Made by a program: the position numbers and the translations under genes. This document shows, piece after piece, positions 11,347 to 22,286 of a stretch of 64,000 nucleotides of DNA. Under the pieces are notes generated by a model that was not told the DNA's origin, did not search any database, and saw nothing but the letters and a program-made list of their open reading frames with translations. Source of the stretch: Sanguinoderma infundibulare (taxonomy: Eukaryota; Basidiomycota; Agaricomycetes; Polyporales; Polyporaceae); contig JAVLRN010000010.1 of the NCBI GenBank assembly GCA_032821775.1, positions 558,001 through 622,000 on the forward strand. Direction: 5' to 3'. Within the stretch, counting starts at the first letter, position 1, and every line of letters begins with the position of its first letter.

Positions 11347-12479
11347 GACTTTCTGCGCAACCTCAAGGTGCACCTCTTCCGACGTTTGTCAGGTGGCGAA
11401 GATCTTCCGGATGACTACGATCCGACACACGCTGACCTCGCCCAAGTGCGTATTTCTCGGAACAGGATATACAAGCAGAAGGTCCTGCGCGTCAACTATA
11501 CGACATACGACATGCGGTGCACCCAGGACTCGATCAACCCGTGTACTCACCCCGACATTATGTTGGTTGCGCCCGAAGGCAGCAACCACCCATACCTGTA
11601 TGCCCGCGTCATCGGGCTCTTCCACGTCCACGCATACCTCGCAGCTCCCGGCCTGTTGGACAACGGCGACACTGACACCCAGCTCTACCAGATCCTATGG
11701 GTGCGATGGTTCGACTTCGATACACACATGTGCAGTGGGTTTAAGGCGCGGCGGCTCCCTCGTCTCAAATGGGCCAATGTCGACGATGGCGCGTTCGGCT
11801 TCGTCTCCCCGCGCCAGGTCCTTCGCGCCGCACATCTGATGCCGGTGTTCCATTACGATCACTCGGATGCTGCGCTCCCAGGACCTAGCATCGCTCGGCA
11901 GGATGACGAAGATGACACAGATTGGGTGTATCACTATGTAGGAATGTACGTATCTCTCTTCTCTTAAATCTTTCGCATCTTTGACCGCGTACACAGCTTC
12001 GTTGATCGTGACATGTTCATGCGCTATGCCAGCGACGCCATCGGACACAAGGGCGTGGTTGAAGTCCCCGTCGTCGCGCCGCAGCCGGATGGAGAGCCAG
12101 AGGACGACTTGGAGGCCGAAGAGGATGACGTGGACGTGCCGGCGTCCCCTTGAGACGACCCAATGGTGCAGGATGGGCCGGATGCACTAGGCGATGACTA
12201 TGAGGCCGAGGAGGACGGCTCGGACAGGGATGGTTCGGATGAGCGGTCGGAGGAGTCATCTGATGATGAGGACGACTTGGGGCCGGAGGACGGGGAGGAT
12301 ATGGCAGCCGGGGACGAGTCCGAGTATGCTCAGTGGGGCTACGCAGCCATGTAGTATTCTACGGTTATATTCAGAGCTTTTCTTGTCCTCCTCTGCGCGC
12401 AATTCGACCGCTATGTCTCGAGTATTCTCTCCTAACATATATTGCTAACCATCTTGACATACAGAACTTGCACTCAAAC

Positions 12480-12668
12480 GCGCTAGCTCCCGCGCAAAGA
12501 CAATCGTCCCCAATCAATTCCATACAAGCTGATACATCATGTCAATCGAGCTCAAGCGCGTTCAATTGGCCACCTTACGATCGCTCGGCTCCTCTACGAT
12601 CAATCGGCTTCAATTGTGTGCTAGCGCCTATTCACCCAATTTGGGGTCCCAGAGCCAATGGGGCCAAT
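12480..12668. repeat. right cluster of CAATTGG-type subterminal repeats
   Basis: The words CAATCAATT, CAATCGAG, TTCAATTGGCC, CAATCGGC, TTCAATTGTG, CCCAATTTGGGG and CCAATGGGGCCAAT occur within 190 bases just downstream of the transposase stop. They mirror the left cluster at 2032-2200. AATGGGGCCAAT at 12657-12668 is the best candidate terminal repeat partner. Confidence 0.45.
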
Positions 12669-13139
12669 CTTAGCCGTTGGTTTTGCACCTTTGCTGATGA
12701 ACCTCCACGGCGCACGTCCCCGAGCTCAAGTATCTACCCTCTTTCAAGGCCAGACTTCTCGCTTAAAAGCAGATGCAAGCACTTATGTGACTTCATGGAT
12801 AGGGCCTGACCGTCGAATCAGTGGAAGCGCTAGTGCCATTCTCACCGTGACCACGGTCAAGTGACTTTACTCAAACTTCGGAAGAGGTCGGCAGTATTGG
12901 CCATACGATATGACAAAAATACCTCGCGGGTGCCGTTGATCAACGTGTTGATGACAAGGACACTGCGGCGGCAGCCCTTCATTTGTATTCACTATCAATT
13001 TCAGTCGAACGACGTTGTCGTATCCGGACCTCCGACATCGGTAGGTGCATTTAACGTCTGTTGGATGATCTAGTCGCACAGAAGCTGAGAACTGGAAAGC
13101 TCTTTTTCTCGACCTCGTCTGAACAAGTATCCCGTCTTC

Positions 13140-15464
13140 ATGGCTATATCGCTTGTGCTACAAGGGCTCCTAGGAGTTGTCGTAGCTCTGCTCGGCGCGG
13201 CGTTGTGGAAACTCGGCCCATACCTTCTCGCCCCCTTCCAGTCCACTCTCCTCAACCTCCCCGGTCCACAGAGCCCCAGCTGGTTATTCGGCAGCGTCAA
13301 GCAGGTACACGACTCAGACGGCGACATGATCACGGATGAATGGATTGAAAAGTACGGTCCCAACATCATGTACCGAGGGTTCTTGAACGTAAGTGCATGT
13401 TGGAGTCTTTTCGCAGTTATCATCCCACCATTCCTGACGCTTTGGGTTCCGTATGCTAGGTTCCCCGCCTGTTCACGACAGACACCCGTGCCTTGAATCA
13501 TATGATTACACATTCGGCGGACTATCAGAAGCCTGAAGAGGCACGAAGGTTCCTGGCGGAGATGGTGGGACGAGGTCGGGAGTAAAATGGTCCTGAGTTA
13601 TAGCCCCAGCTCATGTGTCATCTTTAGGCGTCCTGTTCACCGAGGGCGATCAGCACAGACAGCAGGTGAGTCTTCCATGTCCGTCTTCGCAGTATGGTTC
13701 TCTCAGCCCAGGATATCACAGAGGCGGGTCCTGGTAAGACATGCACATACACGGTTCCAAGGGCAGAGTACGAGCTTGCCATGCCCCACAGAACCCTGCT
13801 TTCGGTCCGTCTCAAGTTCGGGAGTTGACCGATATCTTCGTTGCCAAGTCCACAGAGGTACGCACCCACCCTCGTGTTCCGATGCCGGCCTTTCATTACG
13901 CGGTCCCAGCTCCGAGACTTATGGACGTCGACGATCGCTGCCCAAGGCGAGGTCGCTCGCATCGACGTCCTGAAAGATTTGAACAAGATGACCCTAGATG
14001 TCATCGGACTCGCTGGTACGGCTGACTTGACTTTTCCCGGTCCTGCAGTGCTAACTGTCTGCCAGGATTCAATTACGAGTTCGAGTCGCTCAAGTCCGGC
14101 GGCAAGCCTAACGAGCTAGGTCAGGCGTTCCAAGACGCTTTGAACGTCCCCACCAAGATCCCTATTTTCCTTATCCTCCGCGACTTCTTGCCGTTCCTGC
14201 GCTTCATCGTGAGTGCTTCAAGAACTGGAGATGAATGACCTGACACGTGAATGTTTTACCAGCACGACAAACGAGCGAGGACGACTGCAAAGGCTCTGGC
14301 CGTCATGCGACGGATTGGTATGCAACTTATCCAAGAGAAAAAAGCGCAGGTCATGCGCGAGCACGCGGACAAGGGTGACACCGAGAAGCCAGCAGACGGC
14401 ATAGAACGGAGGGACCTGCGGAGCAGGGATCTGCTCACGCTTCTCATCAAGGCGAACATGGCAACGGACATCCCTGACAGCCAGCGGTTGTCTGACGAGG
14501 ACGTTCTGGCTCGTGCGTGTTCATTCATGTACCTAGGTCACTGCCGTTGTGCTGAACTTAAGGCTATTTACAGAGGTCCCGACGTTCCTTGTCGCCGGGC
14601 ACTCGACGACGAGCATTGCGACGACGTGGTGCCTCTTTGCCCTTACTCGGCACCCGCGCGTGCAGCATAAGCTCCGCGACGAACTCCTCACCGTCGAGAC
14701 AGATACACCGACTATGGACGAGCTCAACGCGCTTCCGTACCTGGACATGGTCATCCGCGAATCTCTGCGCCTTTACGCCCCGGTACAGACGACGATCCGT
14801 GTCGCGACCAAGCACGACGTCATCCCGGTCAGTACCCCGTTCACAGACCGCAACGGCGAGGTCCAAGACGATATCAAGTACGTCAAACTTCAACTGCCCG
14901 CTTTTGCGCTTTTGCGCGCTGTTACTAGCGGTACACGCTAACTCGAATACATGAATAGGATCAATAAAGGCAGCCCCATCATCATCCCGATCCAGACTCT
15001 GAACAGATTGCGGTCCGTCTGGGGAGAAGACTCGTACGAATTCAAGTGCGTCCTCGCAGCCGCTTCCTTGCCATCTATCCTCACGCCGTAATTTTCTTCA
15101 GACCCGAGCGATGGGAGAACCCGCCCGAAGCGATCTCGAACATACCCGGCGTATGGGGCCACCTCATGACCTTCCTTGGCGGACCGCGCGCGTGCATCGG
15201 ATACCGGTTCAGCCTCGTCGAGTGCGTACCTCGCCTCCGAACCTTCTGGTCGGTATTGATATCGATGGCTAACTTTACTGGTGTGTGTGCAGGATGAAAG
15301 CGCTCGTCTTCACGCTCGTGCGCGCATTCGAGTTCGAGCTCGCCGTGCCGCTGTCGGACATCATAAAGAGGGGGACGATGGTGGCGAGGCCGCACTTGCG
15401 CAGCGCGCCCGGGCAGGGCGCGCAGATGCCGCTTTACGTCAGACCTTACAAGCGCGGTGAGTGA
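13140..15464 (+). CDS. cytochrome P450 monooxygenase (membrane-anchored)
   Basis: Starts [19 protein letters not shown], an N-terminal membrane anchor, then a proline/glycine hinge [13 protein letters not shown]. Multiple exons with canonical splice sites restore the P450 fold: [29 protein letters not shown] (C helix), an I helix reading [13 protein letters not shown], the K-helix ExxR as [18 protein letters not shown], and the heme loop [14 protein letters not shown] with the cysteine ligand. Ends [15 protein letters not shown] is encoded by a 12-nt exon (13722-13733). The I-helix acid residue usually found in AGHETTS is Ser here, which may alter proton delivery. It would act at the ER with a P450 reductase; substrate unknown. 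No biosynthetic partner lies next to it. Confidence 0.85.
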
Positions 15465-16209
15465 CGCGTTCGAGTTATGCGGCGTTGTAAGTTCCATAAG
15501 CAGGCGGAGGGATAGCCAGGGAGACTTTGAATATGAGGGTGCAACTGCAATTGCAGAGATGGATGATCACCGCTGAAGATCGGCTTCGAGGATGTGCATA
15601 CGTACAGTAAGTCTCCGTTGCTGACCTTGTTAGCGAACCGAAGGATGAGTCTAAGTATACGTTCTCCGTTCTAGACTGAAGCGAACCATCAATTGTTGTA
15701 GCGGTCCTCAGCCTGCCTCAACCTTCAAATCGCGGAGGATATATATATATATGTAGAGCGTACGTGCGCGAGATCGAGAAGGCCGCGTGTGGACGTGAAG
15801 AAACAGGTAATCTGCCCGAATTTCCGCCCAATATGCGTCTCGCCAGGTGCGCAGCACGTCGTGCAGAATGGCTCGGTCTTCCTGAGAGCAACGAGGAGGA
15901 GACGTTGTCATGCAAGGATGAGAGGGTTGGAGGAAGGCCAGAACTAGAAAGCGCTGGTGGATCGGAAACTACGCGAAAACTACGCGCCGTGCGGTGTACT
16001 GCAATATCGAGACACTTCCATCTTCTCGCTATGCGGTTCATTAGGACGGCCGCGAATAAAGGGAAGTATCTCGAAGGTTGTACAGAGCAGTAAAAGAGTT
16101 TCGTGTGTCTTAACGGAGTCCGACAGTTTACAAAGAGAAAATAGCGTCCCTTGCGCCTCACGGTACATCATACACGTCCGCAGGCATACACACCACCCCC
16201 TACTCGTAC
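15465..16209. other. intergenic, short AT microsatellite
   Basis: No convincing gene. A run of alternating AT occurs at about 15741-15755. The two flanking genes converge here, so the stretch should hold both 3' ends. Confidence 0.6.
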
Positions 16210-18209
16210 TCAGTTCTGGTTCTCGATGAGGTTGCTCGACGCCTTGAGATCCTCGTTGACCATCTCCTTCACGAGCGAGTCAAAGTCCACCTTGCGCTTC
16301 CACCCGAGCAGCCTCTCCGCCTTCGCAGGGTCGCCGAGCAGCAGGCTGCGCGGGATGCATAGTCAGTCATAAGATACGCACAACCAAAGATAAGGAGATA
16401 GTAAAACGCACTCGACTTCGGCGGGACGGAAGTACTTCTCGTCGACCTTGACGAGCACGCGCCCCGTCTTCTCGTCGTAGCCCTCCTCGCCGACGCCAGA
16501 CCCCCGCCATTTGATGCTGTAGCCGAGGACGGCGAACGACTTCTCCACGAACTCGCGCACGGGGTGCGTCTCACCCGTCGCGAGCACGAAGTCCTCCGGC
16601 CGCTCCTGCTGGAGCATCAGCCACATGCCCTCCACGTAGTCCTTCGCTGTGCACGAGTCGGTCAGCACGGCCGCCGGTCGAGATGCGCGCGGAGACTAGA
16701 AGGACGCACCATGCCCCCAGTCACGCTTCGCGTCGAGGTTGCCGAGGTAGAGGCACTGTTGCTTGCCGAGGTGGATGTCCGCGACGGCGCGCGTGATCTT
16801 GCGGGTGACGAACGTCCGGCCCCGGCGCGGGCTCTCGTGGTTGAAGAGGATGCCGTTGCACGCGTACATGTTGTACGCCTCGCGGTAGTTGACCACCATC
16901 CAGAACCCATACAACTTCGCGACGCCGTACGGCGAGCGCGGGTAGAAGGGCGTCTTCTCCGACTGCGGCGTCTCGACGACCTTGCCGTAGAGCTCGGAGG
17001 TCGACGCCTGGTAGAAGCGCACGACCTTCTCGAACCCGCACGTCCGGATCGCGTCGAGCAGGCGGAGCGTGCCGAGCCCGTCGACGTCGCCCGTGTACTC
17101 GGCCATCTCGAACGAGACCTTGACGTGCGACTGCGCGCCGAGGTTGTAGACCTCGGTTGGACGAACGTTGGCGATGATGTAGACGAGGTTCGTCGAGTCT
17201 GTCAGGTCGCCGTAGTGCAGCTTGAACTTCGTGGGGCCTAGAAGAACACAGGTTAGCGTAAGTATAATGGGGATGACCACTGAAAGACGAACGCTCGTGA
17301 AGGTCGACATAGAGGTCATTGAGGCGGCTGGTGTTGAAGCTGGATGAACGACGGATGATACCGTGGACATCGTAGCCCTTTTCGAGGAGAAGCTCGGCCC
17401 TGTTTGCACCCCGGTCAGCTGTCGATTCCGTCACACGACATTCATGTAGATGAAAACGAGGCGCGCGCGATCCACGCTCCACTATGAGCAATCATTGAAG
17501 GATTGTTTGAACAACCATCATCGAAGCGACTGCAACGTCACTTCGCTCAATGACTATGGTCAAGATGGTTTTATTGACCTCAGGGCGCGCCGACTTGAAC
17601 AGCCTGCACTTGCAACTGCGCACTCCCCTGCGTGCGCGCGCAAGCATTCGCATGAGGCCTGATAATCAATCCACAGGCAAACGCGTCGAGAAGCTGCCGC
17701 ATTCGTCGCAATTTCCTCGCGCGAGTTCATGCTTGCACGAGGCGCGTCATGGACGAGAAGATGAGACTGGGAAACGGCGGACTTTGCGGCAACCCCTCTC
17801 TATCCGCGGCGCACGTTCCTGACCAGGCCTGTGAAGGGACGAAAATAACCCTACTGAACGTCGTCCTTCCTCGGCGGGGAGAGAGGTCGCGTGCACGTAT
17901 GAAGGAGGAACAGTTCAGATGCTTTGGGGCAGTGTCATCGGGACGATGGGATGGGGGTTGGCGGGCGACCGCGCCGCGCAAAGCAGGGCCTTCGCGAGGG
18001 CACAAAAGAAGAATACTCACAGGTATGAACCATCCTGACCGGTGATACCTGCGCTTCAATCAGACAGGATCTCTGTGGTAGGCACTCGCCCGGGAGTAGG
18101 TGCACGCACCAGAGATCAGGGCGACCTTGCGCTTGCGGTAGTCGATCATCTGCTCCGGGGTAAGCTTTGTCGTGAACGGCACGGGGACATCAGCAATCTC
18201 GGAGGCCAT
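16210..18209 (-). CDS. GMD: GDP-mannose 4,6-dehydratase
   Basis: First enzyme of de novo GDP-L-fucose synthesis: it oxidises and dehydrates GDP-mannose to GDP-4-keto-6-deoxymannose with NADP. Exons read from [20 protein letters not shown] through the Rossmann motif [46 protein letters not shown] and [15 protein letters not shown]. The active site TSELYG supplies Thr and Glu, and [15 protein letters not shown] supplies the Tyr-x-x-x-Lys pair. [31 protein letters not shown] and [17 protein letters not shown] follow, ending NLIENQN. All key catalytic residues are present. Splice sites are canonical. The second intron (17400-18020, 621 nt) is far longer than the others, with no recognisable content. 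It is divergent to GDP-L-fucose synthase, the next enzyme. Length is typical of the family. Confidence 0.95.
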
Positions 18210-19005
18210 CGTGGTTGTCGTGCGCGGGGTGGTAGAGGTGGTGTTGGGGCTGGATGTGGCAGTCAGGAGCGAAGATGCGGAGGGAGAGCTGCCGAGGGCC
18301 CAAACGCGCTCTGCACATTTATGATTGCTGCTCTATGGGCGTCTTGGGGATATAGATCGTCTCCCGCGATCAGACCAACATCGCGCTCCTCTGGGCGACG
18401 TTGAGCACGGCTGGTAGACATGTTGCGTTGCTCAGCAGGGCACGGCGTTGCTCGCCTTCCAATCGCGATGCTCAATAAGACAAATGGTGCTGCTCCAAGG
18501 GGGCGCGCGAGAGTAGGCGCCTCCAATTTTCGTGCGGGCATTGGGCGCGCCGTTTTGAACTCCTGGACAGATCAGGTACAGAAGGCTGCTCGTGGCAACA
18601 GCGGCGGTATATGAGCAAGTAACGCCACCATTCTCGACGCCGCGCGGGTGCCTATATCTGTACGCCTGTCATAAAAGAACGATGATTCGTGGGCCTTGGT
18701 GAAGATAGTACAAATATGTGTGCCGCTTGTGCGGCGTAGACCCCGGAGCGGCTTTACGTGACTCGCCCTCATATCGCTGCGATTTGGCGAGGTCGCGGCA
18801 GGACTAGTACAAAGAGTAGCTACTGTCGCTAGTCGTACTTGGTTGGGTAGTCGATGGGGTAGGGTGGCATGTTCAACTAGCGCCCATAGACAATATAGAT
18901 CGTGCACTGTGCCACAGGCCTTCCTCCGCCTCCGCGCCTCCCCTTTTCTCCTTCCCTCATCGATAACCCTTTGCGCCCTCACGCCCGCCTAACGCGCATT
19001 CAACT
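18210..19005. promoter_or_regulatory. shared divergent promoter region of the GDP-fucose pair
   Basis: The start codons of GMD (18209, minus) and GDP-L-fucose synthase (19006, plus) are 796 bp apart with no supported gene between them. A common regulatory region is the natural inference. I see no clear TATA box near either start. Confidence 0.55.
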
Positions 19006-20532
<1,527 letters not shown>

Positions 20533-20939
20533 CCGTCACATGGAATGGCGTAGAAGTCTGTAACGCGTTGTAGAGTTTGATCTAAGTTGCTCTATTAGCA
20601 GATTTTCTTTGGCTGGCGAGGAACTTCATTATGCCGAGCCTGTGATCCTGCGGTACTCGTCGTTGATGTACTCCATGTATGTCTCTAGTCAGTACCGAAC
20701 TTGAGTCGAATATTTATTGGTCCCTTCCATACCTCCATCGTTTAGTTCTGTGATAATTCTCAGGAAGTGAAAGAAGAGGTGGCCACTTTATGGGCGTCTA
20801 GGTTACCGAAAGTGGATGGGCCAGATTCGGAAATTTGAATGGGGGTCGGCGCTTGTAGGTCTTGTGCCACGACGACGACGACGACGGCGGCGGTTTGCAA
20901 CAACTCCATCTTCCGGGCGGGCGGTGAGGTCGTCGGTCG
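20533..20939. other. intergenic
   Basis: Holds the 3' end of the fucose synthase gene and the upstream region of the RNase H gene, including a short CGA repeat at about 20868-20890. Nothing else seen. Confidence 0.6.
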
Positions 20940-22286
20940 ATGCGAGCACTCTCACAGATCCGCTACATATCCCCGCAAGTCCTCGAGCGCATTCGAAGCG
21001 CGAGTCGTCCCATTTTGCCGACCCGCTTCTTTCACGCCACTACATGTCGTCACCAACTCACCCCACCCGTCGCTGATCATGAACGACCCGTGAAAGTCCG
21101 TTTCAACACTTTGGACAACCAGACCTATGATTCAGGCATCGTCAGCACTCTACGTCCCGAGCGGCTCACAGGAGCGGATGTACTCCATATCCCAGTGTCG
21201 GCCCACAGGATTAAAGTCGCCTTTAACCCTCCAATCGTCGACAAGTCGAATCCTGCCGTGTCATACACTCCCTCGCCATCTGTCATCTTCAACTCTACCC
21301 CATCTCGCCGCTCCCATACAGTCATACTCCGTGCATCTTTGGAGAACCATACCGCCGAATTCCCTTCCGGATGGGGATGTCTTTACTGGTGGACCCCTCC
21401 CCCCGGCGGGTCCACTGCTGTCACCGATGGCGAGGTCCGCTATCGCCCCATCGCGTCCGTAGCCAGCCTCGCTCGGGCTTGGAGCGATAAGGCGATCCGA
21501 GACGCCTTCGAGCGGTCCCCGGACCATCGCCTCTCGGATGGCACGCCCTGGTCCGCGAGCCTCTTCGCGCACGTCATGAGGCGAATGGCGTACGCGGAGG
21601 ACCTCGTCAGCAGACGAAACATGGCGTCCGCCCTCAACGAGTATTTCGCGGAGAAGTACATGGAGCGCCGGCGCGTGCAGGCGATGACGGACCCGTCGCT
21701 CGCGTTCTTGGGCAGGCACTTCCCCACCGTCGATCACAACACCATCCTCCCCAAACCCGACCAGTTCTCGATCCCAGAGGACCCGGAGGAGGCGATACGC
21801 GCGTGGGAGACCGATCGCGCCCCGCTGCGCGTGTACAGCGACGGCGCGTTGTACGGGAAGGTGTGGGTGGGCGCCGCGGCGGTGCTGGAACGTCTCGATG
21901 ATCACAACAAGTTCTCCCTAACCCAGACCCGTCGCGTGCATCTCGGAAGGATCCCCCCGTGGCCGCAGAACGTGGCCGATGGGGAGATCGTAGGCCTCGG
22001 CGTCGCCCTCGCCCTCGCGGCTGAAGAGCCGAACGTCGGGCGGCTGACGGTGTTCTCGGACAGCCAGCTCGCGCTCGAGGCCGTACGCTCGTCTGCGGCC
22101 AGACCGCGGCAGTGGCGCCTGGCGGACTATGTCCTCGCGCGGTACGACTTGCTCGTCCGGCGGCATCCGAAGGCGGAGGTCATGTTCCGATGGATTCCCA
22201 GTCACATCGGCGTGGATGGGAACGACATGGCGGACGCTCTGGCTCACGAGGCGTCCAGACCTCCCAGAAGAGAGCCGATTCGGTAG
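20940..22286 (+). CDS. stand-alone RNase H-domain protein (retroelement-derived type)
   Basis: A single uninterrupted frame of 448 codons. The C-terminal half is an RNase H type I fold with all four acidic positions: LRVYSDGALYGKVWVGAA (first Asp), NVADGEIVGLGVALALA (Glu), LTVFSDSQLALEAV (second Asp) and RWIPSHIGVDGNDMADALAH (final Asp). This is the RNase H arrangement found behind reverse transcriptases of LINE elements, but no reverse transcriptase motif is present here. The N-terminal half (residues about 1-280) is unfamiliar; its first 40 residues are rich in Arg and Ser with HATTCRHQ, which might be a targeting region. Intronless structure contrasts with most genes in the window and suggests retro-origin. 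It may be a domesticated domain or an element remnant that stayed open. Confidence 0.75.
   Translation: MRALSQIRYISPQVLERIRSASRPILPTRFFHATTCRHQLTPPVADHERPVKVRFNTLDNQTYDSGIVSTLRPERLTGADVLHIPVSAHRIKVAFNPPIVDKSNPAVSYTPSPSVIFNSTPSRRSHTVILRASLENHTAEFPSGWGCLYWWTPPPGGSTAVTDGEVRYRPIASVASLARAWSDKAIRDAFERSPDHRLSDGTPWSASLFAHVMRRMAYAEDLVSRRNMASALNEYFAEKYMERRRVQAMTDPSLAFLGRHFPTVDHNTILPKPDQFSIPEDPEEAIRAWETDRAPLRVYSDGALYGKVWVGAAAVLERLDDHNKFSLTQTRRVHLGRIPPWPQNVADGEIVGLGVALALAAEEPNVGRLTVFSDSQLALEAVRSSAARPRQWRLADYVLARYDLLVRRHPKAEVMFRWIPSHIGVDGNDMADALAHEASRPPRREPIR

Larger units (their letters stand above)
6852..12354 (+). pseudogene. Plavaka transposase, nearly intact but with two TGA stops
   Basis: Cut-and-paste DNA transposase of the Plavaka group. 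The start MHQFCEGCGNLFTDLSRHRL forms the N-terminal zinc-knuckle. After a 194-nt intron (7083-7276) comes a proline-rich linker and then the hallmark core: NWQYSGSQMKSTGEVQRLI, YSDSTHLANFGTASLWPIY with the first RNase H-fold aspartate, HIFPRFFTYSADYPKK, the cysteine cluster CACPECLTPRC, PDLMHEFELGVWK, FEGLLPDPANKIVLDMLFEL, TDNFNTQ then GELEHRRVKSFYKLT, and an acidic tail ending WGYAAM. Small introns have canonical sites. Two introns are oversized: 9578-10033 with a Dicer fragment, and 10851-11346. In-frame TGA codons at 10680-10682 and 12151-12153 sit in otherwise open frame and fit CGA-to-TGA changes, so this copy is probably inactive. Confidence 0.85.
2030..12680. mobile_element. Plavaka-class DNA transposon carrying two divergent genes (boundaries tentative)
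   Basis: The core is a recognisable Plavaka transposase gene (6852-12354). A divergent RS-rich/DUF6698-like gene (6213-2626) lies only 638 bp away. Both outer flanks contain clusters of CAATTGG-like words (about 2033-2195 and 12500-12668), as expected of subterminal transposase-binding repeats. A 12-base candidate terminal inverted repeat is ATTGGGCCGATT at 2034-2045 against the complement of AATGGGGCCAAT at 12657-12668 (10 of 12 match). I could not find a convincing target-site duplication, so the ends are inferred. The transposase is seen directly; inclusion of the second gene in the element is inference from position, shared decay and shared intron oddities. Confidence 0.6.

Noticed and set aside
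15741..15755. ATATATATATATAT as a promoter element
   Set aside because: Simple microsatellite between convergent genes, with no gene start downstream.
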